The notes under the pieces were generated by a model. The model had not been told where the DNA came from and ran no database searches. It worked only from the letters and a program-made list of their open reading frames with translations. From contig CM070577.1 of NCBI GenBank assembly GCA_036346355.1, positions 78,824,509 through 78,888,508 on the forward strand: a stretch of 64,000 bases of DNA. Direction: 5' to 3'. Source of the DNA: Rhipidocladum racemiflorum. Its lineage: Eukaryota; Streptophyta; Magnoliopsida; Poales; Poaceae. Both the position numbers and the translations under genes were made by a program. Positions 20,374 through 30,689 of the stretch are shown here, in pieces; position 1 is the first letter of the stretch, and each line of letters starts with the position of its first letter.

Positions 20374-23300
20374 GTGGTGAGAGGCCGAGTCAACCATGTC
20401 ACCATAGATGCACTGCAGAATGCTACGGACGTCATACTGGGTAAGTTACTTGTTAACTCAGTACTTGCAACAGTTTTGTTTGATTCTGGAGCTTCGCATT
20501 CGTTTGTTTCACAAGGCTTTGCTGCTAGAAATGATTTGGGGATTGCAAGACTTAAATGCATGCTTTTAGTTCAAACCCCTGGTTCCGAACTCCGAACGAA
20601 AGTAGGATGTTCCGGGGTGAGAATACTAATAGATGGGATAGAGTTCCTAGCGAACCTTATTATTTTGGAGACCCAGACCTTAGACGTCATTTTGGGAATG
20701 GATTGGTTGTCCAAGCACAAGGCCGTATTGGATTGTGGATGAAGAACTATCTCAGTTGAGAGCCCGTGTGGAAAGAAAGTGGAATTTCAAGCTACTGCCG
20801 TTAGAGATGGACAGTTGATGGTTAACAATACCAAGGCAATCAGCATAGAGGATGTCTCAATAGTGAATGAGTACCCAGATGTTTTTTCTGAAGATCTACC
20901 TGGTATGCCGCCAGACAGGGACATAGAGTTTGTGATAGAGCTTGTACCTGGTACAGCACCGATAGCAAAGAGACCTTATCGGATGTCCACCGAAGAATTG
21001 GTAGAGATGAAAAAGCAACTTGAAGAGTTAATGGAGAAAGGATTTATCAGACCGAGTTCGTCGCCGTGGGGAGCGCCAGTTTTGTTTGTCAAGAAGAAAG
21101 ACGGAAGTTTCAGGATGTGCATTGACTACCGTGCACTCAACGAAGTCACCGTGAAGAATAAGTACCCGTTACCCAGGATCGATGATTTGTTTGACCAGCT
21201 GAGAGGAGCCGGAGTTTTCTCCAAAATTGATCTAAGATCGATACCATCGATTGAAGATCCGATCGAGGATATTCAAGACCGCATTCTCGCCAAGATATGG
21301 ACATTACGAGTTGACAGTTATGTCCTTTTGTCTGACGAATGCGACCGCATATTTCATGAATTTGATGAATCAGGTGTTCATGGAATATTTGGACAAGTTT
21401 GTTGTCGTGTTCATAGATGATATCCTAATCTACTCCAAGACAGAGGATGACCATCCCGACCACTGGTGGCGAGTATTGGAAAAGCTGAGGGAACAAGCAA
21501 CTCTTCGCCAAGTTCAAGAAGTGTGATTTTGGAAGGACAAGGTAGAATTCCTCTGACATGTAATGACCGCAGAAGGAGTCGCCAGAGATCCAAGCAAGGT
21601 AGAAGCTGTGTTACATTGGGAGCAGCCAAGATCGTGACCTGCATCCAGAGTTTCCTTGGAATGGCAGGATACTATCGCCGCTTTCATTGACGGCTTTTCG
21701 ACAATTGCGAAACCTCTCACGCAATTGCTGAAAAAGGAGAAGAAGTTTGCATGGACGCCAGAGTGCGAGAAAGGTTTTCAAGAACTGAAGAAACGATTGA
21801 CATCAGCGCCAGTGTTAGTTCTACCGGATGTTAATCAAAGCTTTGATATCTATTGTGATGCATCGCGCCAAGGACTTGGATGTGTGTTGATGCAGAACGG
21901 AAAGGTTGTTGCCTATGCATCAAGGCAGTTGAGGCCGCATGAGGAGAATTACCCGACACATGACCTAGAGTTAGCTACCGTAGTGCATGCCTTGAAGATA
22001 TGGCGTCACTATCTGATCGGGAACAGATGTGAAGTGTACACGGACCATAAGAGTCTTAAGTACATCTTCACCCAATCAGACTTGAACATGAGGCAGAGAA
22101 GATGGTTAGAGTTGATCAAGGACTACAATGTTGGAATCCATTACCATCCCGGGAAGGCCAACGTAGTAGCCGATGCTCTGAGTTGGAAAAGCCATACTGT
22201 GAGCATGTTGCTAGCCACAAGTCAGGATGAGCTATGTGAGGATTTCCAGAGAATGAAGATTGAGGTGGTACCTAGTGGATTCTTGGCCGCATTGGAAGTG
22301 AAACCTACCCTAGAGGATCAGAACCGGGAAGGATAGAAGGATGATGACAAGATCCACAGGATCAAGTCCATCAAGGAGGAAGGCAAGGCAGAGGACTTCA
22401 AGTTGGATGAGAAGGCACGTTATGGATGAAGGATCGCATTTGTGTGCCGAACAAAAAGGAGCTGAAGCAGTTGATTCTAGAAGAAGTCCATGACTCCAAG
22501 TATTCAATTCATCCTGGAAGCGCCAAGATGTATCAGGATTTGAAGGGAAGATTCTGGTGGCCGAGCATGAAGCGTGAAGTTGCCGAGCATGTTGCATTGT
22601 GCGACGTATGCCAGAGAGTCAAGGCAATGCATCAGAGACCAGCAGGATTGTTGCAGCCGCTGAAAATACCTGAGTGGAAGTGGGAGGAAATCGGAATGGA
22701 TTTCATTACCGGTTTGCCTAAGACTCAAGGAGGTTATGACTCCATATGGGTTATAGTGGATCGCTTGACCAAAGTAGCCCATTTTATCCCCGTGAAGACC
22801 ACCTACTCGGGAGATAAGTTAGCAGAGTTATATATGACCAGGATCGTCTGTTTGCACGGAGTGCCAAAGAGGATTGTATCGGACAGAGGTACCCAATTTA
22901 CCTCAAAGTTCTGGAATAAGTTGCATGAAGCCATGGGAACCCGTTTGAACTTCAGTACAGCCTATCATCCACAGACGGATGGACAGACCGAAAGAGTCAA
23001 TCAGATTCTGGAGGATATGCTAAGAGCGTGTGCATTAGCTTATGCTACTTCTTGGGATAAGAGTTTGCCGTATGCCGAGTTCAGTTACAATAATAGTTAC
23101 CAAGCAAGTTTGCAAATGTCACCATTTGAAGCACTATATGGACGACCCTGTCAGACGCCATTGAACTGGAATGAGACAGGTGAACGCCGTGTCTTTGGGC
23201 CAGATATTCTTCAAGAAGCTGAAGAACAGATTGCCATGATCAGGGAGAGATTGAAGATAGCCCAATCACGACAGAAGAGTTATGCTGACAACCGTCACCG

Positions 23301-23736
23301 AGACCTGAGTTTCGAACCAGAAGATTTCGTGTATCTCAGAGTCACACCGCTCAGAGGAGTTAAGAGGTTTCATGCCAAAGGGAAACTCGCACCCCGTTAT
23401 GTTGGACCATTTAAGATTTTGAGCCGCAGAGGCGAAGTTGCTTACCAGCTGGAGTTACCGCAGTCATTAGCAGGAGTGCATGACGTGTTCCACGTGTCCC
23501 AGTTGAAGAAGTGTCTCCGAGTACCTGAGGAATAGACACCGCTAGAGTCAATTGAGTTGCAAGAAGATTTGACGTACAAGGAGCACCCCGTGAAGATTCT
23601 GGACACGATGGATCGAGAGACGAGGAACAAATCAACCCTTTTCTGTAGAGTTCAGTGGAGCAACCATGAAGAAAGCGAGGCGACTTGGGAACACGAAGAG
23701 GATTTGAAGAAAGAGTTTCCGAACCTATTCCTTTAG
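20374..23736 (+). pseudogene. Family A pol (PR-RT-RH-IN-chromodomain), unit 1
   Basis: Domains in order: aspartic protease (VLFDSGASHSFVSQ, 20475 on); reverse transcriptase (KRPYRMSTEELVEMKKQLEE, RPSSSPWGAPVLFVKKKDGS, then VVFIDDILIYSKT with the catalytic DD near 21415); RNase H (FDIYCDASRQGLGCVL, LKIWRHYLIGNRCEVYTDHK, YHPGKANVVADALS); integrase with an HHCC zinc finger (HDSKYSIHPG...CDVCQRV), a D-D-E core (GMDFITGLPK, SDRGTQFTSKFW, TERVNQILEDML) and a C-terminal chromodomain-like segment up to PNLFL. Broken by frameshifts in RT (21240-21480), at 21540-21700 and near 22414, and by TAG stops at 22334 and 23533. The order RT-RH-IN and the chromodomain place it in the Ty3/gypsy chromoviruses, probably near Tekay/Del. 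Confidence 0.9.
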
Positions 23737-23744
23737 TAAGATCT

Positions 23745-23764
23745 GAATCTCGGGGACGAGATTC
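23745..23764 (+). promoter_or_regulatory. Conserved hairpin between pol and PPT, unit 1
   Basis: GAATCTCGGGGACGAGATTC is a perfect 8-bp stem with a GGGA loop, just 3' of the pol stop and 5' of the PPT. It is present in all four internal regions (34110-34129, 52294-52313, and mutated at 61451-61472). A similar element is, as I recall, common in plant chromoviruses; its role is unknown to me. Confidence 0.7.
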
Positions 23765-23768
23765 TGTT

Positions 23769-23782
23769 AAGGGGGGGAGGTT
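23769..23782 (+). other. Polypurine tract, unit 1
   Basis: AAGGGGGGGAGGTT directly abuts the LTR start TGTAACACCCC at 23783. This is the usual primer site for plus-strand DNA synthesis in LTR elements. Confidence 0.85.
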
Positions 23783-26700
23783 TGTAACACCCCAAAATTT
23801 TGCTTTTCTTAAATTCTTGTGTGAATTGGCACTTTGGTGAATTTTTGGAATTTTCTGGAATTTATTTGGAATTATTTGGAATTTATTTGAATTTATTCCA
23901 TTTTGAAATAATTAAAGAATTAAACTTTGCAAATAAAAATTTATTGGAAATATTTTATTTGAGTCCAAAATGCCCCAAAGTATTTTCCATAATTTTTCTG
24001 GAATTTTTCTGAGTCTTTTGCTAATTTTAATGAATTAAATGAATTACTGAGAATTATTTTAAATATTAAATCGCTGGAAAATCCAAACCGGGTTTGCACT
24101 GTTCATCCGATCGAGCCCGAAGTCGACTCGAAGTTCGAGTCCGACCCGAGCCACGTAGTCAAGCCGAACCCACTTACCGAACCGACTAACTCAACTTCGC
24201 GCGGACCGCTGGATTCGATCCAACGGCCACGATGAGCCACGAGCCCGGGCCCGAGTCCTCGCCGACTCCGCCGCCGCTCGTGGGTGGGCCTCGGTTTTTC
24301 ACGCCGTAGCACGGACGCCGAGGGCCTATTTATTGCGCCGCCTTCCGTGTCGTGACCTAGACTTCCGCGGCGCACTCCATAGCCCCAACTCGCCGCCCGA
24401 GCCGCCAGATCGCGCTTCGCTTAGAGCTCGCCGGAGTTGCCTCTTCCCTCCGCCGTGGTTCTTTGCCGATTGCCGCCATCTCCGCTGCCCTCCGCCGCCG
24501 CAGCTCAGATCCGAACCGGAGGCCACGACGCTGGCCTGGCGGCCCAACTCACCTCGCCGGAGGAGCCTCGCAACGCCGTGGGCCTAGGTCGCTGCCCTCA
24601 AAGACGGCCACCGCTGGCCACAGACGCTATCACCGCCCTCGCGAGCACCGCCACCGTCCGATCAACATCCGAGGCCCCAGATCTCGCCACGCCACCCGCG
24701 GTGAGATCCTGTTCCAAATCCCAGATATTAATCTCAACCGTTGGATCTAGATCCAACGGTTCAGATCAAACGCTAACCTAAACGCGTGAGACCCAGATTT
24801 AACCGGGCCGTTGAATTTCAAATCAACGGCCGAGATTGCGCCACGCTGTCGGAAGGTCCGACCGCGCGGCCAAGACAGCAAATGGCGACTACACTGACGC
24901 CGACACGCCGCCCGCTGTCGGGCCGGCTTGGTCGACCGCACCATGACGCCACGCCGACGCCATGGCGGGCTCAAGATGTCACGGGCCGTCCTACCAGATA
25001 CCGACGCCAAGAACGACGCTACCGCGGTCCCACTGCCAAAGATCGGCCGTGAGCCTCGCCGACGCCAAGATCGACGCCACCCGAGGGGACCCACCGGCCG
25101 ACACATGGAGCCGTGGACCGAGTCCACCGTGGACCGAGCAAGCCGTACTGAGCCCATGGATCGCTTAACGCCACCGCCCAATCGAGGCTGCCACGTGTCC
25201 AGCCGACGCAATAATTAATTTCGAAAAAAGAAAATGATTTATTAATTCGAAGTAATGATTTGATTTTGATTCAAACTTCAAACGCTTATAACTTTTATGC
25301 GTTTCAACTCCGATTTGAGTGATTCAAATTTCTAAATTTGTATAAAATTGAGATCTACCTAATTATGAATTTTATTTAATTTTTGGACTAAAGTTTTCCT
25401 CTGTAATATTATTTAATTGATTATTTAAACTTTAAATAATTATAACTTTTGCATTTAAACTCCAAATTTGACGATTCCAGTTCCTAAAAATTCATAAAAT
25501 TATGTTCTCTCTGTTTATGGATTTTATTTGGATGTTTGGACACTTTTGGTCTTCTGTTTTATTCATTTGTTGCTATTTGCACGCTGCTACGAGTAGACGT
25601 TGAAGTTCCTAAGGATTCAAGGAGAAGTAATCGACTCAGGATCCAACTCAAGACCAAGAACAAGTACTTTTTGAAGGCAAGTTGTGCTTTGACCATGTTG
25701 ATCCTATTTTGAAACCTATTTTGGTTCAAATTATTGCATGCTAGTTCAATTAGAAAATACTTTATTTAAATATGGGAAATTAGATAAATGCCAAATTGTT
25801 GTATGACACCTTGATTAATTAAATATGTGCCATGACCCTTGTCACCCTAGTTGTGGTTTACTAGTTGGACATTATTAAATTGCCAACATGGGAAATTAGA
25901 TCGTTGTAGTATGTTGCTTAGACCTGCTACGTGCTCATGACATGATTTTGGACAATCAAATGTTAATATTGACTTAATGATATATTGAACCTGTTTTGGA
26001 AAGGTATCATGTGATGTTGATGGCACGTGGTGCATGGTAATCAACTGGTGTTTGATAAATAGTTTTCGGCCGGGTCATGTGGCAAGAATGATCAGGTGGG
26101 CCATTGTGGTAATCGGGATGTTGATTTGGTTCTTCGGGTAGTCTTGCCCTGGTCACCCTAAGGACTTAACCTTGCAAGCCTTTGAACTGAGTCAATCTTG
26201 CAACCACATGTCTCAGAATGGGACGGACCTAGTTGATTAAGTTGCTAATAACGCACTGTGGGACCTCGTGAGGTCAACTACACCCTTTGTGTAAGTTGTG
26301 CGGGGAGCGCATCTGGCCGCGCCAGGTACCCATCTAACGGTTGGTTGGCCTAAACTTCGCCTTTAGCTAAGGGAAGGGTTAGTGTGCAACAACCGGGAGG
26401 ACCACTTGTGATGTTAGAAGTTTCCAAAGACTTTGTTACGGAACTCGCCTTTGTGGTGTTTGACGTATCTTGTGGGTAAAGTGCATAACCTCTCGCAGAG
26501 TGTAGAATCTATTCGAATAGCCGTGTCCGCTGTAATGGACATCGCCGGGAATTACAGTCAAGGGTTAGACTTTCTTGAAAATAACTTGGACTTGAAGGGT
26601 TGGGTTGGATTAATAATGATGTTGATGGACACGTGGATTAGGATGGGAAAGATGTTTACTAAACTCCTTAAAAAGTTATCTATGCTTTACTTGTGACTAC

Positions 26701-27190
26701 CGCCGAATCTACTTATGATACTTGTTAAATGTCAAGCATCGCAAAAATACCTTGAGCTATTCCTTTGTATTAAGCCATGCATGTAGTATATTAGCTGCAT
26801 TCTGCATGACTTGCCGAGTACCAAGTACTCACCCTTGCCACAATACAACACCGCTGAAGAGGGGACTACACCAGCTTTGGAGGAGGAGCTCCAAGAGGAA
26901 CCGTCTACTTAGGAGCGAGCCCATCAGTTGCCTGTGGTATCTTGGATGGCGCCACGGTTATCTTATTTTTTCGCTACTATTTCTCTCTTACTAAGTTTCG
27001 CCTGCGAGGCGATATTTGTAACTTGACCATAAGGTCGAGTAACCAGTTTGACTATTTAATTAAAGTACTTTATTAGTATCGAGGGGTATGATTGTGATAT
27101 TTACTGATGTTAAGATTGTGTGCACTAGCGCGTTCCTGGACTAGTGCTGAATACACAGAGGGTCCGGATTTGCAAATTCGGGTCCCGACA
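23783..27190 (+). mobile_element. Family A LTR, copy P2 (3.4 kb)
   Basis: Begins TGTAACACCCC after a PPT and ends GGTCCCGACA, followed by GCTAT (27191-27195) and LTR-D tail. It is the 3' LTR of internal unit 1 and at the same time the LTR upstream of unit 2. The palindrome is at 24738-24759 and the TATA-like box at 24326-24334. Several hundred bases of its AT-rich centre (25330-25580) are identical to P1 except for one or two bases. Confidence 0.92.
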
Positions 27191-28470
27191 GCTATGTTCC
27201 TTAAACTTGCTATATTGTGGGATGCGGTAGAACTAAACCTGGATTGTGGGATTACCTCAATTATTTGTTGACATGAGAACATTGGAAACCCTAGGTTATG
27301 GTTAGACAAAAAGTAATGTCAATTTGGTATACTCGATTATTATTTGCACATGCTTAGTATGCTCTAGTAATGGGATCATGAATGGATGGTTACACTGTTC
27401 ATGATAATCAATGAGAATAGACCTGTTTTGGAAGAGACGGGTGGTGTCTCATGATTTGGAAAGGTTGGTTATGACAGTAAAGGATACCGATAGTTTGTTA
27501 AAAATGAAAATAAAACTATGTTTTGACACAGGTGGATTATGGCAATAGCCGGAGGTGTAAGCATTAACTTACACGTAGTGTAGGGGGAGTTTCCACCTGG
27601 GTTAATTTAAGGACCGAACATAGTGTTGTTAAATCCAAGAATTACCGTACAACCACAATGCTATTTATGGGGTAGCCTCAACCTACTAAGTTATTTAAAA
27701 CTGGCTTTGCACATTGGGAGGCCGAAGTAGCACAAGCCTTAAACCCTTTCGAGTTGGCTTGTAAGGGGCTTCCACATGGACTTGTGGGTAATCGCATACC
27801 GATGCAACGGTGTACGCCTCACTATGGGAAGGAACACGTGTTCTTGATCTCGCGCAATGAGAATTTATATCTTCCCAAATTTTTGTTCCTACCATAGTAA
27901 GGATTTAACGTCACTGGGCTGGTGTAAAGTCAGGATTAAATAATGTAACAGTTGTGTATGATTTTCCTCGCGGCACACCTAAGGAAGTGTGTTAATTTGC
28001 AATGCACAAAGGGAAAATCATTATTTGTGGGTAAAGTTGTACAACTCTGCAGAGTCTAAACTTTTCGAAAAGCCGTTCCCACGATTATGGGAGTCTTGGT
28101 GCGCTCACACTAAGTTAGAGTTTTGGTACTTTTATAAAATGGATGGAACTTAATGGTAGTTGGAAAGAATCATGTGAAAAGTGTTGTGGTCAATGGAAGA
28201 TGTTGTTGATGTCAATGGTATGGAAATGGACGGTACTTTACTCACAATCATGGAGGATTGTGAGATTGTTATTACTCTATTTATACTTGTTATTTACATA
28301 TCTGTCAATTGCTTTACAAATTTTCGCTTACAATCTATTATTCTGTATTTACAATTCAATTCGGCTTTATGCAAAAATAACTTAGTAGCTTCCCATGACA
28401 TAGCCTCGTGATTTACTTTATACATTTGTGATACACTACAAGTCTTGCGAGTACATACGTGTACTCAACC
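27191..28470 (+). repeat. Copy of the LTR-D tail carried in the tandem unit (second copy)
   Basis: GCTAT plus 1.27 kb of LTR-D tail ending ACTCAACC at 28470, then the family A leader (CTAGCTAGAATGG). The junction is base-for-base the same as at 18123, so the two junctions descend from one event. No TGGTATCAGAGC primer-binding site is present here or in the leader. Confidence 0.9.
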
Positions 28471-28649
28471 CTAGCTAGAATGGTCATAGAGAGGTTAAAA
28501 CCTATTTTCTAAAAGCTAAAAGGTTGTCAAGATAAGAAATGATATCTCGACTTATCCCCTTCTCTCTTTTCTTGCCTCTTGCTGAATTTTTCTCTTACCT
28601 TGTCACGATTTAAAAATTTCGAATTCTTACGTGAGCACTCTTGTGACAG

Positions 28650-29369
28650 ATGGAGGGAGAGTTCAACTACGTCGATCTGGAGGTTGGTCACGCCGCGGAA
28701 CTTTGGCGTATGCTACAGACTCTCGGAGACTTTGAGAAGCCACAATACCAAGTGGAAGTGATCAGACAAGCAGGATTGATCAAGGCTTGCGACGTGAAGA
28801 TTGTGGTGCCTGCTAGGAAGAAGGGCCCAGGCAATCGCCCGATACACTGCACTGCCAGGAGGTCTACAATGCAGATGGGTATCCAAGAAGTATCACGACG
28901 AGCAATGCGGCACATTACCCGTATCTACGCTAGAGAGTTGGAGAGCACGGTGTTCCGTTATCATCCGCGCAGCAATAACCTTCTTGACCCGAAGGCGATT
29001 CAGGATGAGGATGCCATGGTCACACAGTTGGCACGACTTGTTGTTGCCCAGGAGGATGTACTCGATGATACAAGCAAGGAGCTACAGAAGGCCCGCAAGG
29101 AGATCACGACAGAGAAGAACAGGTGGCGGGAAGCTCAAGAGTATGTGTCACACCTTCTGCAAAGGATTGGAGAGTTAGAGACGGCATTGTACGCACAAGA
29201 GCCGGAGCCAATGCTCGAGCTGCACGAGCCAGACCCGGAGGAGCCAAAGCTTGAGGAGGACACTGCTTCTTCGACTACCACAGATGACACAGTTGCTGGA
29301 CATGGCAATCGTTTCGCGCCTATGCCGCGACATCCGCATCAAAGCCGTGGAGGTTTTCTCGATGAGTGA
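28650..29369 (+). CDS. ORF0, intact 239-codon frame upstream of gag, unit 2
   Basis: Open from ATG 28650 to TGA 29367-29369. The ATG directly follows a pyrimidine-rich stretch and GTGACAG, a good 3' splice site. The N-terminal third (EFNYVDLEVGHAAELWRMLQ, then FEKPQYQVEVIRQAG and DVKIVVPARKK) looks globular. Residues about 125-175 (EDVLDDTSKELQKARKEITT, RWREAQEYV, RIGELETAL) form a probable coiled coil. The C-terminus is acidic and Ser/Thr-rich. It has no signal peptide or membrane segment. Homologues sit at the same place in unit 1 and in N1, so it belongs to the element. Rice RIRE3/RIRE8-like elements were, as I recall, described with an extra ORF before gag. The function is unknown; the dsRNA-binding-like layout of the N-terminus is only a guess. 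Confidence 0.7.
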   Translation: MEGEFNYVDLEVGHAAELWRMLQTLGDFEKPQYQVEVIRQAGLIKACDVKIVVPARKKGPGNRPIHCTARRSTMQMGIQEVSRRAMRHITRIYARELESTVFRYHPRSNNLLDPKAIQDEDAMVTQLARLVVAQEDVLDDTSKELQKARKEITTEKNRWREAQEYVSHLLQRIGELETALYAQEPEPMLELHEPDPEEPKLEEDTASSTTTDDTVAGHGNRFAPMPRHPHQSRGGFLDE

Positions 29370-29653
29370 GCGTAGGTTCTATAGTGAGACTCCTTCGCCG
29401 AGTCGCGTCATATAATAAAGAGTCACCCTTTAGGCGTTAGACTCCAGTGTTAGTTCGATTTGGATTTTCATTGCTTGCTGAGTGTGCAGTATGTGTTGCA
29501 AGGCCCTTAGGCATTGTAAGCAACCATACCAAGTTATTGATATCATTAGTTAATAAAGTTGGACTTTAAGTTACACTTTTCCCCCGCATAAGTTTCCCTG
29601 TTACTTGTCTATTCTTCTTCCCTCTCATCTCTAAGCCTTGGAGCAACCGACAG

Positions 29654-30685
29654 ATGGTGAACACCCGCGGAAACTTTGGAGGCAATGGAAGTGGTTCTCG
29701 CCAAATGTAAAACCCCAATGATGGAGCACCAGCACCGCCACTAGACATGCAGAATTTTGGAGCATTTCTTGCTGCTCAGACTCAGTTGATGCATGCTATG
29801 ATGCAACAGATGCAACACGTCACTGCTCAGGCCACCGCTAAACAAGTCAATCAGGGACAACGCCAGAATACAAGACTGTCAGAGTTCATGAGGACCCATC
29901 CACCCACTTTTTCTGGGAATGCCAATCCGTTGGAGGCCGACGACTGGTTAAGGTCAATTGAGAGGAAGCTACACATTGCTCAATGCATAGGAAATGAGAA
30001 GGTACTCTACGCTTCTCATCAGTTTGAAGGAACAACCGCTGAATGGTGGGAGAACTTCTGTGCCACGCAAGTGAACCCTCAGGACATCACTTGGGAGGAG
30101 TTCACAACTGCATTCCGTCAGTATCACGTGCCTGAAGGAATCATGGATCTCAAGAAGGAGGAGTTCAGAGCACTGAAGCAAGGTAATCGGCCTGTGGCCG
30201 AATACCTGAACAAGTTTACACAACTTGCTCGCTACGCACCTGAGGATATAGCGACAGATAAAGCCAGACAGTCTCGTTTCATGAAGGGACTTAACTCAGG
30301 ATTGCAGGTGGGATTGATCACCCACACCTTTCCAGATTTCCAGGAGCTTGTGAATAAGGCGCTTATTCTTGAGGACAAGCGCAAGGAACTGGATGAGAAT
30401 AGGAAGCGCAGGATGCAACAGCAGGGATCACGCCAGGGAACGCAACAGCGCCTGAGAGTTGCACCAAATCAATTTTTCAGATTCCAGCCACAGAATGCAA
30501 CAAGGACACCGTCACGGCACCAAGACCCGTCAATCGTAACTATCGGACTCAAAGCACCAACCAGAAACGCCGCTTGTGCAAATAACAAGGGACAAGTGAG
30601 ACGCTGCTACAAGCGCAACGAGCCAGGACACTTTGCCAACAGCTTGCCCAAAGAAGACAGCCGGAGTGACCCCGATTCGCTTTAA
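29654..30685 (+). pseudogene. Family A gag, unit 2 (one early stop)
   Basis: ATG at 29654 follows a pyrimidine tract and ACCGACAG. After 18 codons (MVNTRGNFGGNGSGSRQ...) a TAA at 29708-29710 interrupts, and the same frame then stays open from 29711 to 30685. It contains the full Retrotrans_gag domain (THPPTFSGNANPLEADDWLR, EWWENF, AEYLNKFTQLARYAPED, LVNKALILEDKRKELDENRK). The zinc knuckle reads CYKRNEPGHFANSLP, with the second and third Cys of C-X2-C-X4-H-X4-C replaced by Arg and Leu. The stop lies where the N1 copy has CCAGAA, a context in which the copies disagree repeatedly, so it may be a sequencing artefact. Confidence 0.85.
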
Positions 30686-30689
30686 CTGG

